Shown: positions 1 to 5,117 of the stretch, piece by piece
Position numbering within the stretch: position 1 is the stretch's first letter
Layout: each line of letters opens with the position of its first letter
Origin: an uncultured Alphaproteobacteria bacterium
GTDB lineage: Bacteria; Pseudomonadota; Alphaproteobacteria; Caulobacterales; Aquidulcibacteraceae
Reading direction: 5' to 3'
Assembly (NCBI GenBank): GCA_937967725.1
Contig: CALBSY010000258.1
Coordinates: forward strand, 1 to 6,426
Length of the DNA: 6,426 nucleotides
Program-made: the position numbers and the translations under genes
Notes under the pieces: generated by a model
The model's input: only the letters and a program-made list of their open reading frames with translations
Told to the model about the DNA's origin: nothing
The model's database searches: none

Positions 1-1163
1 ATTGCCGCCGGTCTCAATCCGGCGCGCGTTGTTGTCGGCAAGCCCAGATCGGCGAAGCTGTAGGTTTGTTCCGGCTGAACGATGTTGTCGATGGCCGGCG
101 TGTAGCCTGGCGGGATGTCCAGCTCGCTGATCGTGACCGTCTGCGCGTCAGCAAAGGGAAAATTGATGACCCCAAGCGCGGTGGCGGCGCGCGCCACATC
201 CGCGGCGGTGGCGCCCGACACGACGAGGAGGAAACGAGTGCGATCCGCGGGCGATGGGCCAATGTGTAGATAGGCGCCCTCGCTTGGCGCGAGGCCCTGC
301 GCCAAAAAGGGGCGCAGCTCGGAGAAGGTGCCCACCAATACCACGTCGGCGCCGTGTAGCTCGCGCGGATCGAGCAACGGCGCCGGTGTTGGGAACGGCG
401 CTGCGTGCGCGGCGCGCCTTGCCGTCACGTGCGAGATATCCGGCACGCGATAGCGCATGCGGTTGGCCAGCGCTTGCGTCGCCAGCGCGCCCCAGCGCAG
501 TTGATCGGCGCTGACGGTTGCGCCCGCGGTGACAACAGCAAGCGCCTCGGTTCCGCCGAGGCTGGGCTCCATCAAGGTGTCGAGGTCTGACAGCCGTGCA
601 GCGAAGGGGAGGCGGCGGTAGACAAGCTCGATTTGCGAGGCCAGCGTGTCGATCTCGGTCCACAATTCGGCGGCGTTGGGATCTTGACATTCGTTGGTGT
701 AGCGCTGGATCGCCTCCAACGAGAGGCGGTTATAGCCGGGCTGGAGCCGCGAAGGGTCGAAGTTCAGTTCGTTCGCTGTGGTCGTCGCCGCGCGCGCGGT
801 TGGCAACTGGGCCAAAAGGCTGTCGTTCAGCGACACGCGCAGATGCGGCCGTGCCTCGCTCATGCCCATGGAGCCCGCGTGGCGCAGACGGATACGTGCG
901 CGTTCGATCTCTACTCCGCGGGCGATCGGCAGTGTGATGGTTTCGTCGGCGCGGGCGCCGCGGAGCTGAATTGGACCGGCTGCAGGCCGTAGTTCGCTGA
1001 GCGGCGCGGTGACCCGATACTGATCGCCGCTGAGGACTTCGGCGCGAATATCTTGTCTGCGCGCGGCCTCGTGGCTGGCGTCAATGTCCTGCGCCGATGA
1101 AGCGCCGATCAAGAGTATTGAAACCCCTGCGGCGAAGGCCAGCGGCGCGCGCCCCAGCGGCAT
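1..1163 (-). CDS. bcsB: Cellulose synthase regulatory/periplasmic subunit BcsB, N-terminal 387 residues (runs off the left edge)
   Basis: BcsB is the periplasmic, membrane-anchored partner of BcsA. It stabilises the synthase and guides the growing glucan across the periplasm with carbohydrate-binding domains. Translating the minus strand from ATG at 1163 gives an open frame to the window edge, about half the usual length of roughly 750. Residues 1-24 are a signal peptide (basic start, hydrophobic core, ASSA before Q25). The family hallmark NECQDPNAAELW lies at residues 157-168, inside the first jelly-roll/flavodoxin-like part; further on are ADVVLVGTFSELRPF and the FLLVVSG strand. The start is fixed by GGAAGG at 1172-1177, eight bases before ATG, and by the signal peptide starting there. 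It overlaps the end of bcsA by 83 bp in a different frame, which implies co-transcription. The C-terminal membrane anchor is outside the window. Identification is firm. Confidence 0.95.
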   Translation of the reverse strand, partial: MPLGRAPLAFAAGVSILLIGASSAQDIDASHEAARRQDIRAEVLSGDQYRVTAPLSELRPAAGPIQLRGARADETITLPIARGVEIERARIRLRHAGSMGMSEARPHLRVSLNDSLLAQLPTARAATTTANELNFDPSRLQPGYNRLSLEAIQRYTNECQDPNAAELWTEIDTLASQIELVYRRLPFAARLSDLDTLMEPSLGGTEALAVVTAGATVSADQLRWGALATQALANRMRYRVPDISHVTARRAAHAAPFPTPAPLLDPRELHGADVVLVGTFSELRPFLAQGLAPSEGAYLHIGPSPADRTRFLLVVSGATAADVARAATALGVINFPFADAQTVTISELDIPPGYTPAIDNIVQPEQTYSFADLGLPTTTRAGLRPAA

Positions 1164-3333
1164 TCTTCAACCCTTCCAACAGCGCCAATAGATGACCGGC
1201 CGCGTTCGTGGCGCTCTGGCGAAGTAGGAAAGGGATTTGGTTAACAATTGCTGTGCTTTGCGCGCGCAGGGCCTGGTGCGCGGACCAAACCTCGCCGTGC
1301 GTGTAGGCGAAGGCGAGCGCCGCGCGCCATTGCGCATCGGTGTCCTTGACGAATGAGGCGCCGATGCTCAGGCCCTGCGGGGTTTCACGCACTGATTCCA
1401 CGAGCACCACAAGCTTTGCGCACTCGCGGCGGCCGACCCGCGAGCCGTCGAGCGTGAGGCGCTGGCCCTCGCGGACAATTGTGCGCGCTGACAACGGCGC
1501 TAGCAGGCGAAGGCCGCTCGCCGAAACGTCGAGGGTCTGGGCGACGCAGGCGAGTCCGCCGGCCTTGAACGAAACCGACACGGCGCGGCGCAGTCGCGGG
1601 TTCGCACGCCGCTGGGTGCGTTCGTAGACGACGCCCAGCGCGCCCAGCAAGAGCGCCAGGTGGAACGTGTTCCAAACAAGTAGGATCGCCATCATGCCGG
1701 CCTGAGCAGGGTCCTGGATCATGCGCACGGCGCCCACGACCTGCCCCACCACAACCAACGCAGTGAGCCAATAGAAGGGCCCCGCCAATTCGGAGATGAA
1801 GGTTTGCTCCAGCCGTTCGCCTTTGGGCGTCACGACGAATTTGGGCGCGCGCGGATTGCGGAACACCTGCAAGATTGCCGCCGTGCAGTGCACAGACTGC
1901 ACAAGCTCGTAGAGTTCCGACGCGAACAGCCAGCGCACGCGCCCAAACAGCGTGGCAGAAAGCAGCAGGGCGCCGACAACGTGGGGGGCGCCATAGGCGA
2001 CGAACTCGGAGGCCTGAGCGTCGACTAGTTGCACGCCAAGAAGGATGTAGAGCAGCGGCGCCAGCACGAACACCAGCCGCGCCATCGGAAAGAACCAGTA
2101 GAAGCAGGAATTGAGGTAGCAAAGCCGCTGCGGCAGCGAAAGGCCGCGCTTGAAGAGCGGGTTTTTGAGCAGCATGATTTGAACCATGCCTTGGGCCCAG
2201 CGCATGCGCTGGTCGATGAATCCGGCGAAGGTCTCCGGCGCAAGGCCCGCCACCATGGGGCGCGCCACATAAGCGCTGGAATAGCCGCGGGCATGAAGTT
2301 CAAGGGCGGTCTCCGCATCTTCGGTAATCGACTCGCCCAACACGCCGCCGACTTCCTCAAGCGGTTTGCGCCGCAGAACTGCGGCGGAGCCGCAGAAAAA
2401 CGAGCCATTGAGCGCGTCAAGGCCGCGTTGAATGACGGAATAGAACATCTCGTTCTCGCCCGGCATGCGCTCGAAGGTGCCTAGATTGCGCTCAACCGGA
2501 TCGGGGTTGAGGAAGAAGTGCGGGGTTTGCACAAGGAATAGTTTTGGATCGTCGACAAAGTAGCCGACGGTGCGGCGTAGGAATTCCGGCGACGGCACGT
2601 GGTCGGCGTCGAGAATGAGGATGAGGTCGCCGCTGGTGTCAGGAAGCGCGGCATTGATGTTGCCAGCCTTGGCGTGCGTGTTCTTGGCGCGCGTATGATA
2701 GGCGGCGCCCGTCTCGGCGCAGAGCGCCTTGAGCGCGCGCCGGCGCGACTGGGACGCGGCGCGCTTGGCCGGATCGGGATCGGCGCATTTTTGGTCAGTG
2801 CCCCCATCGTCGAGCACGTGCACGTTGAGCCGCGAAGGCGGATAGTCCATCGCCAGAGCGGCGCGGATCGTGACCTCGAGCAGCTCTTCATCTTCGTTGT
2901 AGGTGGGAATGAGGACGTCGACGCTCGGCGTTCGCTCCGGCAGCAGCGGCGCCAAAGCAGGTTTGCGGTCGATGACATCGGTGCAGAGAAAGACCGACAG
3001 CAGAAGAATCACATAGCCGTATAGTTCTGCGCCAAAAAGGGTGAGGCCGAACAGGGCGCCTACGGGAGCGTCGAGCGGGACCGTCTCTTGCACCCGCCAG
3101 AGCATGTAGCGGGTGCTGGTGAACACGGTGAGCAGCACGGCGAACACGCGGATATAGCCGTGCGTCGCGCCAAAATAGGCGGTCAGGGCGAAACAAGCGA
3201 CCGTTACTGCCGCGAGCATGCCCTGGGCGGCTTGCTCGACCGGCACAGCCGCCATCGCGGCCAACACCGCGAAGGCGACGACGGCGCTTAGGAAGCGGCC
3301 GCGCGCATGATCGGGCAATGCGAGAAGGGTCAT
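1081..3333 (-). CDS. bcsA: Cellulose synthase catalytic subunit BcsA (UDP-forming), with PilZ domain
   Basis: This inner-membrane processive family 2 glycosyltransferase joins glucose from UDP-glucose into beta-1,4-glucan and extrudes it; it is activated by c-di-GMP. The 750-residue protein is full length. Hydrophobic segments fill roughly residues 13-118. The cytoplasmic GT domain follows, with DDG at 175-177, DAD at 242-244 (metal/UDP), FFCGS at 312-316, the catalytic-base motif TED at 337-339 and QRMRW at 375-379 (acceptor site). More membrane helices lie at about 402-470 and 514-570, with the gating-loop-like FVVTPKG at 499-505 between them. The PilZ domain has RANPR at 576-580 and DVSASG at 602-607, matching the RxxxR and DxSxxG c-di-GMP motifs, so allosteric control looks intact. 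The start has only a weak GAG upstream, and a hairpin covers that region. bcsB overlaps its 3' end. A small membrane-protein gene lies 74 bp upstream on the same strand and may share the transcript. Confidence 0.97.
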   Translation of the reverse strand: MTLLALPDHARGRFLSAVVAFAVLAAMAAVPVEQAAQGMLAAVTVACFALTAYFGATHGYIRVFAVLLTVFTSTRYMLWRVQETVPLDAPVGALFGLTLFGAELYGYVILLLSVFLCTDVIDRKPALAPLLPERTPSVDVLIPTYNEDEELLEVTIRAALAMDYPPSRLNVHVLDDGGTDQKCADPDPAKRAASQSRRRALKALCAETGAAYHTRAKNTHAKAGNINAALPDTSGDLILILDADHVPSPEFLRRTVGYFVDDPKLFLVQTPHFFLNPDPVERNLGTFERMPGENEMFYSVIQRGLDALNGSFFCGSAAVLRRKPLEEVGGVLGESITEDAETALELHARGYSSAYVARPMVAGLAPETFAGFIDQRMRWAQGMVQIMLLKNPLFKRGLSLPQRLCYLNSCFYWFFPMARLVFVLAPLLYILLGVQLVDAQASEFVAYGAPHVVGALLLSATLFGRVRWLFASELYELVQSVHCTAAILQVFRNPRAPKFVVTPKGERLEQTFISELAGPFYWLTALVVVGQVVGAVRMIQDPAQAGMMAILLVWNTFHLALLLGALGVVYERTQRRANPRLRRAVSVSFKAGGLACVAQTLDVSASGLRLLAPLSARTIVREGQRLTLDGSRVGRRECAKLVVLVESVRETPQGLSIGASFVKDTDAQWRAALAFAYTHGEVWSAHQALRAQSTAIVNQIPFLLRQSATNAAGHLLALLEGLKNAAGARAAGLRRRGFNTLDRRFIGAGH
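1172..1177 (-). promoter_or_regulatory. Ribosome binding site of bcsB inside the bcsA coding region
   Basis: The minus strand reads GGAAGG eight bases before the bcsB ATG. The site lies within the last 100 bases of bcsA, so bcsB does not depend only on ribosomes handed over at the bcsA stop codon. It decides the bcsB start, because the hydrophobic signal peptide begins directly after it. Confidence 0.7.
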
Positions 3334-3359
3334 TTACGGCTCGTTATCGAAGAGCGTAA
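3334..3359 (-). promoter_or_regulatory. Hairpin directly before the bcsA start codon
   Basis: On the minus strand TTACGCTC (3359-3352) can pair with GAG-C-CGTAA (3342-3334). This makes an eight-pair stem with one bulged base and a nine-base loop, ending exactly at the bcsA ATG. The only Shine-Dalgarno-like bases, GAG, are in the 3' arm, so pairing would hide them. The pairing is seen directly; a role in translation control is inferred, and a stem this short could arise by chance. Confidence 0.35.
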
Positions 3360-3407
3360 CCCTACCGCAGTGCAATTAAGGAAACGATGCGCTGGCGAAC
3401 GCTGTAC

Positions 3408-3560
3408 CTAAAACGACAGCAGCGATCCAAGCGCGAACTGCGTAATTTCGGCGAATGCGAACATCGCGGCGAAGACCATGGTGACCACGAGCAAGATCTT
3501 GGCGCCGGACGCAAGGTCCACCGCCGTTGTACGCACTGCACCGATCGCCGCCTGCACCAT
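3408..3560 (-). CDS. Small single-pass membrane protein of unknown family (50 residues), upstream of bcsA
   Basis: Minus-strand translation from ATG at 3560 to TAG at 3408 gives a 50-residue protein. Residues 1-21 are a short, mildly polar segment with R10, D15 and K21. A hydrophobic stretch at about 22-37 (ILLVVTMVFAAMFAFA) fits one membrane helix. After it come E38 and a hydrophobic end, LGSLLSF. Third codon positions are mostly G or C, as in the neighbouring genes, whereas the longer overlapping frame at 3376-3597 has an arginine/glycine-rich shadow composition. The ribosome site is weak: GGGGCGAG ends ten bases before ATG. The frame is open further upstream without an ATG. It lies 74 bp before bcsA on the same strand, with a promoter-like sequence upstream, so a role alongside the cellulose synthase is possible. 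Enterobacterial bcs loci also carry a small one-helix protein, BcsF, but I see no sequence match to it. Confidence 0.6.
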   Translation of the reverse strand: MVQAAIGAVRTTAVDLASGAKILLVVTMVFAAMFAFAEITQFALGSLLSF

Positions 3561-3599
3561 GACCGTGTTGCTCGCCCCGTGGCCTGAGAACCGACATCT

Positions 3600-3605
3600 G
3601 TTATA
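3600..3605 (-). promoter_or_regulatory. Possible -10 element for the small-protein/bcsAB transcript
   Basis: The minus strand reads TATAAC, five of six matches to the sigma-70 -10 consensus. It lies about 39 bases before the ATG of the small gene, in a fairly AT-rich gap. No good -35 hexamer is seen at 16-18 bases spacing; an inverted repeat occupies that place instead, which would fit an activator-dependent promoter. Confidence 0.35.
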
Positions 3606-3614
3606 GCGCGTCAG

Positions 3615-3645
3615 CGTTCACGGATTATTCATGAACGTGGTGAAC
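3615..3645. promoter_or_regulatory. Operator-like inverted repeat CGTTCA-N11-TGAACG with a third half-site
   Basis: CGTTCA at 3615-3620 is mirrored by TGAACG at 3632-3637, and a further copy, TGAACG, lies at 3641-3646. The eight-base palindrome TTCATGAA sits inside at 3628-3635. The repeat centre is near 3626, where the -35 region would fall for the TATAAC at 3600-3605. Dyad symmetry of this size is typical of a dimeric regulator's site; the regulator is unknown. It could also be the 3' end signal of the 122-residue gene, which stops 30 bases to the right, but there is no T run. Confidence 0.35.
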
Positions 3646-3674
3646 GGGCGCGCACCATGCCGATGTTCGCGGCT

Positions 3675-4043
3675 TCAGCGTAGTGCGGCCAGCGCGCTCG
3701 TCACCGATTGCTGAATTTCTTCGGCGTCCGCGGGCGACAGATGTTCGCCGGATGCGTTGACGACCCTTAACTTGCGCTTGACCTGATCGAGGTGTGCAGC
3801 GGACTCGGTCTGCCCGACCTCGCGTGTTGCGTGGGATGCGGCGTTCACGCGTTCGCGAAACTGCGCCATCGCTTCCCGCGCCGTCTTCAGATCGAGCACC
3901 CGCAGATGCAACAACCGCAACAAGACTTGAACGCCAGGCAAGGGCTCGGAGAGGTCGACGCGCCGGCGGTTAAATAGCCGAAAGCGCTTCTTGCCACGCC
4001 GATCCGGACCGACATAAGACCGCGCCTCGACCCACCGCAGCAT
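3675..4043 (-). CDS. Hypothetical 122-residue protein with N-terminal GPDRR motif
   Basis: I do not recognise a named family. The start is well supported: GGGGAG at 4049-4054 stands five bases before ATG. Residues 9-28 hold YVGPDRRGKKRFRLFNRRR, a strongly basic stretch with a GPDRR motif of the sort seen at the ends of various alphaproteobacterial proteins. The middle (about 38-70) is leucine-rich and helical, LLRLLHLRVLDLKTAREAMAQF. The rest is polar, charged and probably helical (HLDQVKRKLRV, then SPADAEEIQQSVTSALAAL). There is no signal peptide or membrane segment, so it is likely cytoplasmic. The basic end could contact nucleic acid, membrane or a protein partner; this is inference. It is divergent from the 81-residue plus-strand gene and separated from it by a 111-bp spacer. 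Composition matches the neighbours. Confidence 0.75.
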   Translation of the reverse strand: MLRWVEARSYVGPDRRGKKRFRLFNRRRVDLSEPLPGVQVLLRLLHLRVLDLKTAREAMAQFRERVNAASHATREVGQTESAAHLDQVKRKLRVVNASGEHLSPADAEEIQQSVTSALAALR

Positions 4044-4048
4044 GATTG

Positions 4049-4054
4049 CTCCCC
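4049..4054 (-). promoter_or_regulatory. Ribosome binding site of the 122-residue gene
   Basis: The minus strand reads GGGGAG, then five bases, then ATG. It is the best Shine-Dalgarno match in the window and fixes the start of this gene. Confidence 0.7.
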
Positions 4055-4123
4055 GTCAACGCGGGCATCAGGTATCACGTGGCGACCAAGATTCATTTAA
4101 CGAGTGCGCGTTTGCTTTGGCGA

Positions 4124-4139
4124 TTAAGCGTGAGCTAAC
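4124..4139 (+). promoter_or_regulatory. CtrA-box-like sequence TTAA-N7-CTAAC in the divergent spacer
   Basis: The spacer between the two divergent small genes reads TTAAGCGTGAGCTAAC. The CtrA cell-cycle regulator of alphaproteobacteria binds TTAA-N7-TTAAC, so this is one mismatch away with correct spacing. It ends 16 bases before the plus-strand start codon, within a locally AT-rich spacer. A single near-match in one spacer is weak evidence. Confidence 0.3.
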
Positions 4140-4154
4140 GATCATACACTAGGC

Positions 4155-4400
4155 ATGGCGCCAACACTGAGAGGGCGTACGCCGCGGGTTAAGAAGATTC
4201 AGACCGTACAGCGAGCATTTGCGATGGCGCAGTCGGGCCAGTTTGACGGCCTGGAGGCGATTTCCGCGGCGTTGAGGCGAGAGGGGTACGAGGATGGCGA
4301 GATGCAGCTATCCGGCGCCTACATCCGAAATCAGCTTTGGCGGGCAATCGAACGAGCGCACAAGGCGAATGCTAGCCGCGCCTCCTTGCGAGAACTCTAG
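4155..4400 (+). CDS. Hypothetical 81-residue helical protein
   Basis: This is the only plus-strand gene supported here, and its family is not recognised. The first 20 residues are basic (R6, R8, R11, K13, K14, R20). Residues 18-42 read as a helix ending in a short turn: a segment with the SGQFDGLEAISAALRREGY pattern. Residues 50-70 form another helix (LSGAYIRNQLWRAIERAHKA). Two helices with a basic start could suit a small DNA-binding or adaptor protein, but no fold can be assigned. The first ATG has only AGG one base before it, a poor ribosome site; the ATG at 4224 (residue 24) would still keep the conserved-looking core. Its stop codon overlaps the stop of the converging acetyltransferase gene. 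G/C third positions support coding, and the opposite-strand frame over it is arginine-rich shadow. Confidence 0.65.
   Translation: MAPTLRGRTPRVKKIQTVQRAFAMAQSGQFDGLEAISAALRREGYEDGEMQLSGAYIRNQLWRAIERAHKANASRASLREL
4397..4400. other. Shared CTAG: overlapping stop codons of two convergent genes
   Basis: TAG at 4398-4400 ends the 81-residue plus-strand gene, and TAG read from 4399 to 4397 ends the acetyltransferase gene on the minus strand. The self-complementary CTAG supplies both stops, so the genes are tail to tail with no spacer and no terminator between them. Confidence 0.6.
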
Positions 4401-4876
4401 GCCAGCTGAAGCAATCGCCTGCGAGCCGGAGCCGCACGCCACGTGTCGGGCGTGATTGTCCACTCCGCTACTCCAGCGTTCTGTGCGTGCACCGCGGCGC
4501 CGAACATGACCCCGACCTGTACGACACGCGCGCGTCGGCACGCGCCGGTGATTGCGGCTAGGCGCAAGTCTGTGAACCCATAATCTATCAGGGCGCTCGC
4601 TGCATCGACGGCGAGCCCGTAGCGGCCGCAATGACTCGCCGCGAGGCGCAGCTCGAAAGCCGCCGCTCGCTTCGATATGGCGCGCAAACTGAGCGTGGCC
4701 AAACCGCAAAACTGACCGGCTTCGAAGAGGCCGAGATGAAAGCTTCGGCGTGGCCGATGCGCTCGCTCGCGAGCGATCGCGTCGAAGCGTGCGCGGCTCT
4801 GCTGGATGTCGAAGCCGCAATCCTCGATGCAAAAGCGCATGAACGCCGGCAAGTCGCCACTAGAGAGATCTCGCAA
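4397..4876 (-). CDS. GNAT-family N-acetyltransferase-like protein, start uncertain (possible frameshift)
   Basis: The likely role is acetyl transfer from acetyl-CoA to an amino group, with the substrate unknown. The layout is that of RimJ/RimL-like GNAT proteins. A first strand and helix read ELRDLSSGDLPAFMRF, the central strands lie near residues 46-64 and 73-78, and the acetyl-CoA-loop-like CGRYGLA lies at 83-89 with helix DAASALIDYGF after it. LRLAAITGACRRARVVQVGVMFGAAV then fits strand 5 and the last helix. The pyrophosphate loop is diverged. The usual GNAT ending, an Asn-x-x-Ser helix followed by GF, is replaced by RRARVV and MFGAAV, so activity is uncertain. No ATG or GTG opens this frame before strand 1. 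TTG at 4876 is used here; ATT at 4885 lies ten bases after GGAGG (4896-4900) and would restore IFEL. One extra T in the T run at 4880-4884 would join ATG at 4893 and give MAPFFELRDL. The next in-frame ATG (4840) loses strand 1. Confidence 0.6.
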   Translation of the reverse strand: MRDLSSGDLPAFMRFCIEDCGFDIQQSRARFDAIARERAHRPRRSFHLGLFEAGQFCGLATLSLRAISKRAAAFELRLAASHCGRYGLAVDAASALIDYGFTDLRLAAITGACRRARVVQVGVMFGAAVHAQNAGVAEWTITPDTWRAAPARRRLLQLA

Positions 4877-5050
4877 CTCAAAAATGGCGCCATTTCCTCC
4901 GGTGGGCCGTGTCGTGTGGGAAGACCGCGCAAATCACCGAAAGCGTGCGTCTGGGTCAAGCACGGCTGAATGTCGCGTTGTAGTGACCAGCTCGTCACGC
5001 CGGACGTTGCCTAGGCCACGGTGTCGCAGGCGCGTTTGCTGCTCACCGTT

Positions 5051-5065
5051 TACCCAAGCTGGGTA
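5051..5065. repeat. Short perfect inverted repeat TACCCA-AGC-TGGGTA
   Basis: This six-base stem with a three-base loop lies in the spacer between the acetyltransferase and ParB-like genes, seven bases from the larger hairpin. It could be part of a two-hairpin 3' end or a protein-binding dyad; the sequence does not decide. Confidence 0.4.
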
Positions 5066-5071
5066 GTGGTT

Positions 5072-5106
5072 GCGCCGCTGGAAGCGGGGACGCTCTCCAG
5101 CGGCGC
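5072..5106 (-). terminator. Strong hairpin just after the ParB-like gene, possible terminator
   Basis: GCGCCGCTGGA at 5072-5082 and TCCAGCGGCGC at 5096-5106 form a perfect 11-base inverted repeat. Inside it, AGCG (5083-5086) and CGCT (5091-5094) extend the stem past one bulged C, leaving the four-base loop GGGA. It starts 11 bases after the ParB-like stop codon on the minus strand, the usual place for a terminator. There is no T run on either side, so it is not a classical intrinsic terminator. It may stabilise the 3' end, assist termination, or be a binding dyad. The rest of the 4886-5117 spacer shows no convincing gene. Confidence 0.5.
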
Positions 5107-5117
5107 GTGTGGTATAG

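Noticed and set aside
148..690. 180-residue minus-strand open frame
   Set aside because: It is an Arg/Ala/Gly-rich shadow of bcsB, whose true frame carries the NECQDPNAAELW hallmark across the same bases.
1385..2122. 245-residue minus-strand open frame
   Set aside because: It is a shadow of bcsA in another frame with low-complexity Arg/Ala composition and no recognisable domain.
3376..3597. 73-residue minus-strand open frame upstream of bcsA
   Set aside because: It overlaps the 50-residue gene in another frame, has no ribosome site before its ATG, and is rich in Arg, Gly and His as shadow frames of GC-rich genes are.
4954..4959. TTGACC on the minus strand as a -35 box for the GNAT gene
   Set aside because: No acceptable -10 lies 16-18 bases downstream; the hexamer there, TGATTT, matches poorly.
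4631..4969. 112-residue plus-strand open frame opposite the GNAT gene
   Set aside because: It has no ribosome site and no recognisable fold, and the opposite strand gives a GNAT-like strand and helix order.
4588..4998. 136-residue minus-strand frame containing ATG at 4893 after GGAGG
   Set aside because: Only its first residues are interesting as a possible start for the GNAT gene after a frameshift. The rest is Ser/Arg/Ala-rich shadow, and GGAGG is only two bases from that ATG.
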